DNA of 40,674 nt from Pseudomonadota bacterium (lineage in GTDB: Bacteria > Desulfobacterota > Syntrophia > Syntrophales > UBA5619): the NCBI GenBank assembly GCA_018827585.1, contig JAHJXP010000062.1, positions 1-40,674 on the forward strand, written 5' to 3'. Within the stretch, counting starts at the first letter, position 1, and each line of letters starts with the position of its first letter. Under the pieces are notes generated by a model. It was not told the DNA's origin and did not search any database. It saw only the letters and a program-made list of their open reading frames with translations. The translations under genes and the position numbers were made by a program. Of this stretch, positions 1 through 8,255 are shown in pieces.

Positions 1-63
1 CTGCCGGAAGAGGTCCAGAGCCACCCGGAGGTGATAAAGGCGTATCTGGGGGAGGAGCACTGA
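1..63 (+). CDS. livG: LivG-type ABC transporter ATP-binding protein, C-terminal end only
   Basis: The first 20 codons of the window read as the end of a protein (LPEEVQSHPEVIKAYLGEEH, then TGA). This is the usual tail of LivG, one of the two ATPases of branched-chain amino-acid type ABC importers, where the final helix carries a 'P-E-V-I-x-A-Y-L-G' pattern. The stop codon shares its last base with the ATG of the next gene, livF, which is the normal livG-livF order. All catalytic motifs lie outside the window, so the assignment rests on the tail and the context. Confidence 0.75.
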   Translation: MPEEVQSHPEVIKAYLGEEH

Positions 64-845
64 TGCTGAAGGTGAACAATATAGAAACCTGGTATGACCT
101 GATCCGCGCCCTGCACGGCATCTCCTTTGAGGTCAAGCAGGGAGATATCGTGGCTCTTCTTGGTTCCAACGGAGCAGGGAAATCGACGACACTCAAGACC
201 ATCATGCGCCTTCTTTACGACCTCAAGGAGGAGCAGCCGGAAAAGGGGACCATCGAATTCATGGGGGAGAGGATCGACCGGAAGAGCACCGACGAGATCG
301 TGCGGATGGGGATCAGCTACGTCCCCGAGGGCCGGGAGGTGTTTCCGGAACTGTCCGTCCTGGAAAACATCATGATGGGCGCCTACACGAGGAGGGACAG
401 GAAGGGCATCAGGGAAGACATCGACAACCTGTTTGCCCACTTTCCCATCCTCGAGGCGAGGAAGGATCAGGAAGCCGGGCACCTCAGCGGCGGGGAGCAG
501 CAGATGCTCGCCATCGCCCGGGCGCTGATGAGCCGGCCGAAACTTCTCATGCTGGACGAGCCGTCCCTCGGCCTGTCGCCGGTGCTGACCCAGGAGATAT
601 TCAACATCATCCGCACCATCAATGAGAAGCAGGGGGTGACGATCCTGTTAGTGGAGCAGAACGTCAACATGGCCCTGAAATACGCGAACTTCGCCTTTCT
701 TCTGGAGAACGGAAGGATCGTCCGCGCCGACAAGCCCGCGGTCCTCAGGGAGGACGAGGACGTTAAGGAGTTTTATCTCGGGATTGCCAAGGAAAGCTCG
801 GTGAAGGGCTACCAGCGGTACCGGCGAAAGGTCCGGTTCCGTTAA
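63..845 (+). CDS. livF: LivF-type ABC transporter ATP-binding protein
   Basis: Cytoplasmic ATPase subunit of a branched-chain amino-acid family (HAAT) importer, 260 aa. Visible motifs are Walker A GSNGAGKST near residues 34-42, the signature LSGGEQQ near 141-147, and Walker B LLMLDEPSLGLSP near 161-173. The start is coupled to livG by a one-base stop/start overlap. LivF proteins are usually about 235 aa; this one has an extra basic tail of about 20 residues (ending RYRRKVRFR). An acyl-CoA ligase follows 35 bases downstream in the same direction. That arrangement suggests the transported substrate may be an organic, fatty or aromatic acid rather than a branched-chain amino acid; this is inference. 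The substrate-binding protein and permeases are not in the window. Confidence 0.9.
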   Translation: MLKVNNIETWYDLIRALHGISFEVKQGDIVALLGSNGAGKSTTLKTIMRLLYDLKEEQPEKGTIEFMGERIDRKSTDEIVRMGISYVPEGREVFPELSVLENIMMGAYTRRDRKGIREDIDNLFAHFPILEARKDQEAGHLSGGEQQMLAIARALMSRPKLLMLDEPSLGLSPVLTQEIFNIIRTINEKQGVTILLVEQNVNMALKYANFAFLLENGRIVRADKPAVLREDEDVKEFYLGIAKESSVKGYQRYRRKVRFR

Positions 846-880
846 CAGGCGGTTTGTACTATTTCTTTGAGGGAGAAAAC

Positions 881-2686
881 ATGGTCATCGATACACTGCC
901 GAAAGCCCTGATCCATATAGCCGGGTTCCAGCCCGGGCGGGTGTCGATGCGGCAAAAGGAGCTCGGCATCTGGCACGACATAAGCTGGGCGGAATACCTC
1001 GACAAGGTGAGGGACACGGCCCTTGGCCTGTATGCGCTCGGGGTCCGCAGGCAGGATCACGTGGCAATCATCGGCGAGAATCAGCCCGAATGGCTCTATT
1101 CGGCGCTGGGGGCGATGTCCGCCGGGGCGACATTTGTCGGGGTCTACACGACGAACCCCGTCAAGGAGTGCGAATATGTCGTCGGCCATTCGGGCGCCGT
1201 GGTGTATATCTGCGAAGACGAGGAGCAGTTAGACAAGGCGCTCGTCTTCAGGGAGAGCACGCCGGCGCTCAGGAAGATGATCGTCTGGGACATGGAGGGC
1301 CTCAGGGATTTCCGGGACCCGATGGTCATGAGCTTCGCCGACCTGCTTGTTCTCGGCCGCAGTACCGGGGAAGATGACCCCGGACTATTCGACCATCTCG
1401 TCGCCGAGGGCCGCGGGGAGGATATCGCCGGGATCATTTACACCTCCGGCACTACGGGCCCCCCCAAGGGGGCGATGCTCGCCCACGAGGGATATCTCTG
1501 GGTCGGAAAGCAGGCCAACGCCGTGAGTCAGGGAACGCGGGACGATGAGACCATTTCCTTTCTGCCGTTGAATCACGTCTATGAGCAGATCTACGACCTG
1601 ATGATCCATCTGACGATCGGGCACATCATCAATTTCACGGAAAACACGGATACGGTGATGATGGACATGCGGGATGTATCTCCCACCCTCTTCCACGCCG
1701 TGCCGCGCATCTGGGAGAAGTATTATTCCGGCATAGTCCTGAAGATGGCCGATGCGACCTGGTTCAAGCGGACCGCCTATACTATCGCTTTGGGGATCGG
1801 CAGCCGCTACAACGAAGAGAAGCTCGCCGGGAGATTGCCGACGCTGGCGCTTCGCCTCGCATATCATCTCGCCTATTTTGCCGTCTTCTGGAAGCTCAAG
1901 GAACGGCTGGGATTCGACCGGGTCAAGCTCGGCTTTTCCGGCGCCGCTCCCATCTCTCACAATATCCTGAAGTATTTTCAGAGCATCGGGATTCCCATCC
2001 GGGAAGGGTACGGGATGACGGAGACCACGGGGATCACCCACATGTCCGACGAGTACAACTTCAAGTTGGGGACCGTGGGCAAGGCCCTTCCCGAGACGGA
2101 GGTCCGGATCGCCGAGGACGGCGAGATCCTGGTCCGCCACAAGGGGATCTTCAAGGGGTACTACCGGGACGAGGAGACGACGAGAGAGGCGCTCCGGGAC
2201 GGCTGGATGCACACGGGGGACGTCGGGGAAATCGACGAGGAGGGATTCCTCAAGATCACCGACCGGAAAAAGGACCTGATCATCACCGCCGGCGGGAAGA
2301 ATATCGCCCCCCAGTATATCGAGAACCTGCTGAAATTTTCCCCTTACATCAACGACGCGGTCGTCATCGGCGACAAGAGGAAATTCATCAGCGCGATCAT
2401 CGTCATCGACGAGGAGAACGTGGTCAAGTACGCCCAGGATAAAAAGGTGCAGTTCACGACCTTTGCCAGCCTGACCAGGACGGAGGCGGTGATCCAACTG
2501 ATCCAGGAGGAGGTAAGCAAGGTAAACGCCCAGCTCGCCCGGGTGGAAAATATCAGGAAGTTCCGGATTTTGGACAAGAAGCTCTATACCGAAGACGGAG
2601 AAGTCACTCCGACGATGAAGGTGAAGCGGAAATTCATCAACGAACACTACCGGGATTTGATCGAATCGATGTACCGGGAGCAGTGA
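881..2686 (+). CDS. Long-chain acyl-CoA synthetase (AMP-binding, FadD15-type)
   Basis: About 601 aa. Activates a carboxylic acid to its CoA thioester through an acyl-adenylate, in the cytoplasm or at the inner membrane face. The ATP-binding loop reads IIYTSGTTGPPKGAM (about residues 185-199). Later motifs are GYGMTETTG, the TGD motif in WMHTGDVGEIDEEG, the hinge DRKKDLIITAGGKN, and the C-terminal catalytic lysine region TPTMKVKRK. Length and motif order fit the FadD15/long-chain group. The ATG at 881 is chosen because GGGAG lies 7 bases upstream; an in-frame TTG at 854 has no such site. It follows livF directly, so it probably belongs to the liv-type transport operon and activates the imported acid. 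The substrate cannot be read from sequence: fatty and aromatic acids are both possible. Confidence 0.88.
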   Translation: MVIDTLPKALIHIAGFQPGRVSMRQKELGIWHDISWAEYLDKVRDTALGLYALGVRRQDHVAIIGENQPEWLYSALGAMSAGATFVGVYTTNPVKECEYVVGHSGAVVYICEDEEQLDKALVFRESTPALRKMIVWDMEGLRDFRDPMVMSFADLLVLGRSTGEDDPGLFDHLVAEGRGEDIAGIIYTSGTTGPPKGAMLAHEGYLWVGKQANAVSQGTRDDETISFLPLNHVYEQIYDLMIHLTIGHIINFTENTDTVMMDMRDVSPTLFHAVPRIWEKYYSGIVLKMADATWFKRTAYTIALGIGSRYNEEKLAGRLPTLALRLAYHLAYFAVFWKLKERLGFDRVKLGFSGAAPISHNILKYFQSIGIPIREGYGMTETTGITHMSDEYNFKLGTVGKALPETEVRIAEDGEILVRHKGIFKGYYRDEETTREALRDGWMHTGDVGEIDEEGFLKITDRKKDLIITAGGKNIAPQYIENLLKFSPYINDAVVIGDKRKFISAIIVIDEENVVKYAQDKKVQFTTFASLTRTEAVIQLIQEEVSKVNAQLARVENIRKFRILDKKLYTEDGEVTPTMKVKRKFINEHYRDLIESMYREQ

Positions 2687-2775
2687 CCCCTCTGCCCCGC
2701 GGGAAGGGGATGCGGTTTTTTCGCCCCCGCGAATCCGAACGGGTGACTCTCCTGCCCCCGCGGGAAGGGGATTGC
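2685..2775 (+). repeat. Imperfect 33-bp direct repeat downstream of the acyl-CoA ligase
   Basis: Two related copies lie at about 2685-2717 and 2742-2775, each containing a GTGAC...CTGCCCC(C)GCGGGAAGGGGAT core. The first copy begins in the stop codon region of the acyl-CoA ligase. No coding potential is evident. They may be REP-like elements or remnants of a terminator duplication. Confidence 0.5.
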
Positions 2776-2796
2776 CGCTCTATCATACAGCTTGTC

Positions 2797-2817
2797 ATGC
2801 CGGACTTCATCCGGCAT
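2797..2817 (+). repeat. Perfect 8-bp palindromic hairpin, REP-like
   Basis: ATGCCGGA at 2797-2804, a CTTCA loop, then TCCGGCAT at 2810-2817 form a perfect hairpin. There is no T-run, so it is not a canonical intrinsic terminator. The CATGCCGGAC...CCGGCATC pattern resembles widely dispersed extragenic palindromes in many Proteobacteria. A second GC-rich inverted pair (CCCCGG / CCGGGG) follows at about 2850-2870. Confidence 0.5.
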
Positions 2818-2933
2818 CTGCAGTTATCCTAAATATTCCCGCGCCTGCCCCGGACAATGCCCGGGGATTCGCGGGGATTACAATATGGCGCAATACGTTG
2901 CTGCGCTATGTATAGCTCGACGAAGGGGAGGAG

Positions 2934-4610
2934 ATGGCGGAAGAGGCGAAACCGCGTCTGACGCGGGCGGAAAGACAGGAAAAGGATAGGGAAGCCAATC
3001 TGCGCCACTGGGAGGAGCAGGACGCCCTCCTGTTTAAGCATCGCGAGGAGGCTTACGACATCGGCGGGGCCGCCCAGGCGGAACGGCTTGCCAGGCAGGG
3101 GAAAAAAACAATGCGCGAGCTTATCCGGATGCTGATCGATCCGGGGACGCAGTTCTTCGAGCTGGGGCTCGACGCCGGTTACGATATCGGGAAAAAAAGG
3201 CTGTACGGGGGCCCCGTCTATGAGGAGGAAAATCGGGGCCACATCCCCGGGGGAGGGGTCGTCACCGGGGTGGGGGTCGTGCAGGGCAAGGACTGCATGA
3301 TCTTTGCGAACGAGAACCGCTATGCCGCCGGGACCTATTTCCCAATTACGCTGAAGAAGCACATGCGGGCCCAGGCGATCGCCGAGCAGTGCGGGCTCCC
3401 CTGCATCTACATCGCCGACTCCGGCGGGGTCAACCTGCCGCTGCAGGTCGGCTGCTTCGCCGACGACGGCCACTTCGGGACGATGTTCTACAACATGTGC
3501 CGGATGTCCGCCAAAGGGATCAAACAGTACACCCTCTCCACCGGCGGAAACACCGCCGGCGGCGCCTACATTGTTTATCTCGCCTCCGAATCGATCATGA
3601 TTGAGAAACTTGCCTATGCCTTTCTGGCGGGTCCGCCGATGGTGAAATCGGCGATCGGCGAGACGGTTTCGATGGAGGATTTAGGCGGCGCCTACGTCCA
3701 CACGCAGCACTCCGGCGGCTGCGATCACCTGGTGAGGACCCAGGAGGAGGGGGTCGCCAAACTCAGGGCGATGATGGAGTTCGAGCCGTCCCAGAAGCTG
3801 CACATCGAGCGGCGGGAGACGCGCGAACCCAGCTTCGACTACCGGGAGATGGTGCGCTGCACCCCGGTGAACACCTACCACCACATCCAGATCCGCGACA
3901 CGCTCAAGTGCCTTGCCGACGACAGCTATTTCCATGAATACAAGCCGAAGTACGGACTCGCCCGGGGGGAAACGATCGTCTGCGGAAAGATGTGGCTCAA
4001 GGGGATGCCCGTCGGGGTGATCGCCGCCAACGCCGGCGGGATGATTTACATCGAGGCGGCCCGGAAGGCGACCGAATGGATGATCCGCTGCGGCAATTCC
4101 CGGCTTCCCGTCCTCTTTCTCCAGGGATCGCCCGGATACATGGTGGGGAAGGCCGAGGAATGGGGCGGGATCGGCAAGTACGGTTCCGACATGGTCCGCG
4201 CCTGCACCTGCCTCGATGTTCCCAAGGTGACCTACGTGATCGGCCCCGACCACGGGGCGGCCAACTACGGGATGTGCGGCCGGGCCTTCAAGCCCCGTTT
4301 CGCCTTCACCAACATGCGCGGCCGGACGACGGTCATGTCCGGCGAGACGGCCGGCTTCATCCTGGAGACGGTCCGGCGGAAGAACATCACCGACAAGGGC
4401 GGGACTGTCGACGAGGAGGAGATGGCGCGCTTCCGCCAGGAAATGAGAGAGCGCTACGATGAGGAGGGGCACCCCTTCTATACCGGGTCGCTCCTTTTCC
4501 ACGACGGGGTCATCGCCTTTTCCGAGGCGCGCGAGAAACTCGCCCGGGCGTTCGAAATCGCGCTGCGCGTCCCGATCCGGGAGTCGGTCTGGGGGGATCT
4601 GAAGGTATGA
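2934..4610 (+). CDS. Acyl-CoA carboxylase carboxyltransferase subunit (MccB/LiuB-like)
   Basis: 558 aa, one complete biotin-dependent carboxyltransferase with N- and C-terminal crotonase-fold halves. Visible family motifs are ADSGGVNLPLQ, FYNMCRMSAKGI, TGGNTAGGAYIVY and FLAGPPMVKSAIGE in the N half, and GDPV-site equivalents such as NAGGMIYIEAARK and LFLQGSPGYMVG in the C half. The pattern is closest to the beta subunit of 3-methylcrotonyl-CoA carboxylase; the glutaconyl-CoA decarboxylase alpha subunit is a related alternative. GGGGAGG just upstream supports the ATG. The next gene is a methylglutaconyl-CoA-hydratase-like crotonase, the following step in leucine degradation, which favours the methylcrotonyl assignment. 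The biotin carboxylase/biotin carrier partner is not in the window, so the exact substrate and direction stay open. Confidence 0.85.
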   Translation: MAEEAKPRLTRAERQEKDREANLRHWEEQDALLFKHREEAYDIGGAAQAERLARQGKKTMRELIRMLIDPGTQFFELGLDAGYDIGKKRLYGGPVYEEENRGHIPGGGVVTGVGVVQGKDCMIFANENRYAAGTYFPITLKKHMRAQAIAEQCGLPCIYIADSGGVNLPLQVGCFADDGHFGTMFYNMCRMSAKGIKQYTLSTGGNTAGGAYIVYLASESIMIEKLAYAFLAGPPMVKSAIGETVSMEDLGGAYVHTQHSGGCDHLVRTQEEGVAKLRAMMEFEPSQKLHIERRETREPSFDYREMVRCTPVNTYHHIQIRDTLKCLADDSYFHEYKPKYGLARGETIVCGKMWLKGMPVGVIAANAGGMIYIEAARKATEWMIRCGNSRLPVLFLQGSPGYMVGKAEEWGGIGKYGSDMVRACTCLDVPKVTYVIGPDHGAANYGMCGRAFKPRFAFTNMRGRTTVMSGETAGFILETVRRKNITDKGGTVDEEEMARFRQEMRERYDEEGHPFYTGSLLFHDGVIAFSEAREKLARAFEIALRVPIRESVWGDLKV

Positions 4611-4682
4611 ACTCGAATCGCGAGGCCGGGAACCGTTTTTCGATATGCAAAGCGCCGGCCTGACGAAAGAAAGGAGGATTGC

Positions 4683-5480
4683 ATGGCTTCAATTCTCTTG
4701 CAGGAGAGGCTGGACGACGGCATCCTGATCCTGACGCTCAACCGCCCCGAGGCGATGAACTGCTTCAACTCCGAGTTGCTGGTGGCGCTCGCCGAAGCGG
4801 TTCGCGAGGCCGACTTCGATACGGGGCTTCGCTGCCTGATCATCACCGGCGCCGGCGGGGAGGCCGCGCAAAAGGCCGCCTTTTCGACGGGCGCCGACCT
4901 CCGGGAGCGCAGGACCATGACACAGGATCAGGTCCGGCGCTTCATCTTCACGATCAGGAACACCTTCACCGCGGTGGAGCAGGTCCGCATGCCGGCAATC
5001 GCCGCGATAAACGGTTTTGCCTTCGGTGGCGGCCTGGAACTGGCTCTTGCCTGCGATATCCGGATCGCCTCGTCCAAGGCGATCATGGGACTCACCGAGA
5101 CAAGCCTTGCCATCATTCCGGGCGCCGGGGGGACGCAGCGTCTGCCCCGGATCATCGGGGTCGCAAAGGCCAAGGAATTGATCTTCACCGCGCGGAGGAT
5201 CGATGCGCAGACCGCCCTGGAGATCGGCCTCGTCAACCTGGTCGTGGAACCGGAGCAGCTCATTCCGGCCGCCCTGGAGATGGCCCGGGAGATCGCCAGG
5301 AACGGCCCCATCGGCGTCGCCCAGGCGAAATTTGCTATCAATTATGGGATGGAGGCCTCCCTCGGGGTGGCCTTGCCTCTGGAGTCGAAGGCCTATGAGG
5401 CGACCATTCCGACAAAGGACCGTATGGAGGCCCTGGCCGCCTTTGCCGAAAAGCGCAAACCCGTCTTCAAGGGGGAGTGA
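4683..5480 (+). CDS. Enoyl-CoA hydratase, AUH/methylglutaconyl-CoA-hydratase-like
   Basis: 265 aa crotonase-family protein that hydrates an enoyl-CoA in the cytoplasm. Both glutamates needed for hydratase chemistry are visible: E119 in FGGGLELA and E139 in GLTETSLAIIPGAGG. The oxyanion-hole segment is FSTGADLRER. The runs GLTETSLAIIPGAGGTQRLP and KELIFTARRIDAQTA resemble AUH/LiuC (3-methylglutaconyl-CoA hydratase) more than short-chain crotonase. A strong AAGGAGG sits 5 bases before the ATG. It lies 72 bases after the carboxyltransferase and is probably co-transcribed. It could also act on crotonyl-CoA; the family has loose specificity. Confidence 0.85.
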   Translation: MASILLQERLDDGILILTLNRPEAMNCFNSELLVALAEAVREADFDTGLRCLIITGAGGEAAQKAAFSTGADLRERRTMTQDQVRRFIFTIRNTFTAVEQVRMPAIAAINGFAFGGGLELALACDIRIASSKAIMGLTETSLAIIPGAGGTQRLPRIIGVAKAKELIFTARRIDAQTALEIGLVNLVVEPEQLIPAALEMAREIARNGPIGVAQAKFAINYGMEASLGVALPLESKAYEATIPTKDRMEALAAFAEKRKPVFKGE

Positions 5481-5485
5481 CGGGC

Positions 5486-7231
5486 TTAAAGCCGGTCTTC
5501 CGGGGCCAGAAGCGCCTCCTGCCATTTCCGGACGGAATTGATCAGGTAGATCTTCTCCGCCTTTTTAAGCCCCGCCAGGCCGATCTTTTCCTCGTATATC
5601 ACTCCTTGTTCCAGCAATTCGGAGCGGAAGACGCCCCCGAGAAGCCCGCAGTCCACCGGCGGCGTGACCAGCCTGCCTTCGCTGAGGATGACCAGGTTGG
5701 CGATGCAGGATTCCGTAACCTCTCCCGCTTCGTTGTAGAGCAAAACATCATCCGCGTCCGGGAAGGCGGCGCGGGCCGTTTCGTAAAGTTTCCGCCGGGT
5801 CGTCTTGTGGAAGAGAAACGGGTCCCGGGAATGGACGGGCTCTTTCGCCAATCTGACCAAGAGGGGGCGGTCGAGGGGCGGCTCAAGCGGAGCGGACTGA
5901 CAAGCCGCGGCGCCGTCCGGGGCCAGCAGGAGCCGAACGCGGCAAGGCCCTTCTCCGAGCGCCGCCGCCGAATCCGCCAGCGCCTTGCGGATGCGCCGTT
6001 CATCGTAGGGATAATCGAAGTAGAGCGCTGACGAGTGCAGGCGCTCCAGATGGCGGGACAGAAGGAAGAACCCCTCATCCCGCGTCCAGCGAAGCGTTTC
6101 TAATAGACTGAACGGCCGGTGGGGCGGGGGGGCGAGGATGATCTTGGCCTTGGTCATACATTCTTCGTATTCCCCCGCGGCGGTGGAGTCCCAGACAATC
6201 CCGCCCCCCACGCCGTATTCGGCCCGGGAGGCGATTTTATCGATCAGGACGGTGCGGATGGCCACGTTGAACTGGGCCCGGCGGTCAGGGCCGTAATAGC
6301 CGATCGCGCCCGTATAGATGCGGCGCGGGGTTGTTTCCAGAGCGGCGATGATCCCCATGGTCTTGGGTTTCGGGGCGCCAGTGATGGAAGCGCACGGAAA
6401 AAGGGCCTTGAGGATCTCCGGGAGAGGAGAGACCGTGCGGGATTCGACGGTGGAGGTCATCTGCCAGAGAGTCGGGTATTTCTCTATATCGTAGAGGCGG
6501 GGGACGCGCACGCTGCCGTAGCGGGCGATTCGCCCCATATCGTTGCGGACCATGTCAACGATCATGACGTTTTCCGCCCGGTTCTTCTCAGAGCGGTGCA
6601 GCCAAAGGGCGTTTTCACGATCCTCGGCCAGGGTCCTTCCCCGGGGGGCCGTGCCTTTCATCGGTTTTGAGATGAGCCGCCCATTCTCCAGACGGAAGAA
6701 AAGCTCGGGTGAGGCGGAACAGACGGCAAAGAGGCCGGTGTCGAGAAAGGCGGCGTAGGGGGCTCCTCCACCGATCCCGAGAAACAGATCCCAAGGATCC
6801 CCCCGGAAATTGCACCACTGGCGCAGGGTGTAATTGACCTGATACGTGTCGCCGGCGGCAATGCGCTCCCTGATGCGGGCGATGGCGGCCTCATACTCCG
6901 CGCGGCTTACCGAAGGCCGCCAGGCGTCCGTGATGGATGCTTCATCGGCGGCGGGGGGAAGAGACGCCAGGACGGACGGGGAGTCGAAAAGGCCGAAACA
7001 GGCGAGCGGGAAAGCAGTCGGCGCATGGGTGCGCAGGGCGTCATCGAAGGCCGGCGCGGCTTCATAGCCGATCCATCCGGCGGCATAAAGACCCCGATGT
7101 TGGACAAGCCGCTGAATTTCCTCCAGGAGCGGCATGACGTCCGGCAGGCTGCGCGCCTGCAGGAAGGCGCGGGGATGGAGGAACTGCAGCCAGCGGCGGT
7201 TTTGCGCATCGCGAATGACAACCCGATTCAT
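5486..7231 (-). CDS. pabB: Fused aminodeoxychorismate synthase component I and aminodeoxychorismate lyase (PabB-PabC)
   Basis: About 581 aa, two enzymes of 4-aminobenzoate synthesis in one chain. Residues about 80-355 are a chorismate-binding domain with GDTYQVNYTLR, SPELFFR, KPMKGTAPRG, ENVMIVDMVRND and a GAPK motif (SITGAPKPKTM). Residues about 365-581 are a class IV PLP aminotransferase/lyase domain, with the likely PLP lysine in FLFHKTTRRK and the cofactor-site pattern LLYNEAGEVTES. The glutamine amidotransferase PabA is not present. The start is uncertain: ATG at 7231 is chosen, but an in-frame GTG at 7264 would overlap the upstream gene by 19 bases; neither has a strong ribosome-binding site. 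It is probably co-transcribed with the upstream CMD-family gene. The product would feed folate synthesis. Confidence 0.88.
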   Translation of the reverse strand: MNRVVIRDAQNRRWLQFLHPRAFLQARSLPDVMPLLEEIQRLVQHRGLYAAGWIGYEAAPAFDDALRTHAPTAFPLACFGLFDSPSVLASLPPAADEASITDAWRPSVSRAEYEAAIARIRERIAAGDTYQVNYTLRQWCNFRGDPWDLFLGIGGGAPYAAFLDTGLFAVCSASPELFFRLENGRLISKPMKGTAPRGRTLAEDRENALWLHRSEKNRAENVMIVDMVRNDMGRIARYGSVRVPRLYDIEKYPTLWQMTSTVESRTVSPLPEILKALFPCASITGAPKPKTMGIIAALETTPRRIYTGAIGYYGPDRRAQFNVAIRTVLIDKIASRAEYGVGGGIVWDSTAAGEYEECMTKAKIILAPPPHRPFSLLETLRWTRDEGFFLLSRHLERLHSSALYFDYPYDERRIRKALADSAAALGEGPCRVRLLLAPDGAAACQSAPLEPPLDRPLLVRLAKEPVHSRDPFLFHKTTRRKLYETARAAFPDADDVLLYNEAGEVTESCIANLVILSEGRLVTPPVDCGLLGGVFRSELLEQGVIYEEKIGLAGLKKAEKIYLINSVRKWQEALLAPEDRL

Positions 7232-7245
7232 GCGGCGATAAAACC

Positions 7246-7641
7246 CTAATCTTTCAGAGGCCACTCGCCGCGCTCATTGAGGACGTCGCGGTAGACGGCC
7301 AGGGCCTCGTTGACGGCAGGCATGCCGGCATAGGTGGCGACCTGAAAGAAGAGCTCGGTGAGTTTTTTGGGATCGCAGCCGACATTGAGGGCCGCGTTCA
7401 CATGAAGCCTGAGTTCATCGTGGGCGCGGATCGCCGCGAGCGCCGCGCAGGCGACCATCTGTCTCTCCGGCGGCGTCAGGACCGTGCGAGAATAGAGGTT
7501 CCCGGTTATGAAACGGGAGAAGTCGTTCGCCAGCCCCCGGTCGAACGCCTTCCACATCCGGTAGGGAGGGTCCATTCTGATGCCGCTCCCGAAGAGTTTT
7601 TTCGCCGTCTCCTGCGTCTTTAAATCGATCTCGTCGTTCAT
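7246..7641 (-). CDS. Carboxymuconolactone decarboxylase (CMD/AhpD-fold) family protein
   Basis: 131 aa, the usual length for single-domain CMD proteins. The family core is seen in AALAAIRAHDELRLHVNAAL followed by QVATYAGMPAVNEAL. The CxxC redox pair of AhpD-type peroxidase relatives is absent from the helix where it would sit (ACAALAAIRAHDE), so a thiol peroxidase role is unlikely. The ATG has AAGGAG 9 bases upstream. A sigma70-like promoter at 7681-7709 reads toward it. It lies directly before pabB-pabC, which suggests one transcript but gives no clear functional link. The reaction is unknown. Confidence 0.8.
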   Translation of the reverse strand: MNDEIDLKTQETAKKLFGSGIRMDPPYRMWKAFDRGLANDFSRFITGNLYSRTVLTPPERQMVACAALAAIRAHDELRLHVNAALNVGCDPKKLTELFFQVATYAGMPAVNEALAVYRDVLNERGEWPLKD

Positions 7642-7680
7642 TCCCGCTGTCTCCTTTTGATAAAGAAATTGGGGCGGAAC

Positions 7681-7709
7681 TTTATATAATGATAAAATAT
7701 CCTTGACAA
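7681..7709 (-). promoter_or_regulatory. Sigma70-like promoter for the CMD-pabB unit
   Basis: On the minus strand TTGTCA (7709-7704) and TATAAA (7686-7681) are separated by 17 bases. The -35 box overlaps the -35 box of the divergent lipoprotein promoter, because TTGTCAA is the reverse complement of TTGACAA. Confidence 0.6.
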
Positions 7710-7730
7710 GACAAAAAAAAGGAGTATCTT
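7703..7730 (+). promoter_or_regulatory. Sigma70-like promoter for the lipoprotein gene
   Basis: TTGACA at 7703-7708 and TATCTT at 7725-7730 have a 16-base spacer containing a run of eight A. It lies 74 bases before the lipoprotein start and shares its -35 region with the divergent promoter. Confidence 0.55.
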
Positions 7731-7803
7731 CCCGATCGTAGCCGGCGACAGGTTCATGACCCGGCGCATGGTTTTGAAATCTGCGAAAGGAGGTGACGTG
7801 TCG

Positions 7804-7995
7804 ATGAAAAAGGGTTTTGCAATTATTCTCTCACTGCTTTTCTTTGTGACGTTGTCGTCCGCGGTAATCGGCTGCAAGAAGGCAGAAGAGCCGAAGCCAG
7901 CTGAGAAGGCGGCCCCGGCTGCGCCTGCAGCTCCGGCGCCCGCGCCCGAAGCGGCTCCGGCTGCCCCGGCTGCGCCTGCAGCTCCGGCAAAGTAG
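7804..7995 (+). CDS. Small Ala/Pro-rich lipoprotein
   Basis: 63 aa precursor. MKKGFAIILSLLFFVTLSSA is a signal peptide followed by a lipobox VIGC, so the mature protein would be lipid-anchored at that cysteine. The mature part is about 40 residues: a short charged stretch (KKAEEPKPAEK) and then Ala/Pro repeats to the end, suggesting an extended spacer-like chain. AAAGGAGG lies about 10 bases before the ATG; a GTG two codons earlier is possible. It has its own promoter and a strong terminator, so it is probably an abundant monocistronic product. Function is unknown; periplasmic structural or Lpp-like roles are speculation. Confidence 0.75.
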   Translation: MKKGFAIILSLLFFVTLSSAVIGCKKAEEPKPAEKAAPAAPAAPAPAPEAAPAAPAAPAAPAK

Positions 7996-8020
7996 TAGAA
8001 ACAACTCAACAGGTAAAGAA

Positions 8021-8055
8021 AAACGGTCGGGCAGTCATTGTCCGGCCGTTTTTTT
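8021..8055 (+). terminator. Intrinsic terminator after the lipoprotein gene
   Basis: AAACGGTCGGGCA at 8021-8033 pairs with TGTCCGGCCGTTT at 8039-8051 with one mismatch and is followed directly by a T-run to 8055. It starts 26 bases after the lipoprotein stop. Confidence 0.9.
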
Positions 8056-8091
8056 ATTGGCGGAGACTGATGTTCGGTGAGCAAATTCTTT

Positions 8092-8120
8092 TTGACGCTC
8101 GCGGCCGGCTGTTGTATAAG
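8092..8120 (+). promoter_or_regulatory. Sigma70-like promoter for the YtxH/DUF948 pair
   Basis: TTGACG at 8092-8097 and TATAAG at 8115-8120 are separated by 17 bases. It sits 136 bases before the YtxH gene, just after the lipoprotein terminator. Confidence 0.55.
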
Positions 8121-8255
8121 TATCCCGACTGAGTTGGAGCGGCGGTCCCTGCCGTTTGACTCCCCGGTCTTGCGGAAAAACCCAGTTCCTGTCTGGCCGA
8201 AGCAAAGTAAAGGTGTTTTCCAGCAAAACATACAAGTCCGAAAGGAGGTTGCAAA

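Noticed and set aside
1385..2647. 420-codon minus-strand frame opposite the acyl-CoA ligase
   Set aside because: Antisense shadow of a gene with intact AMP-binding motifs.
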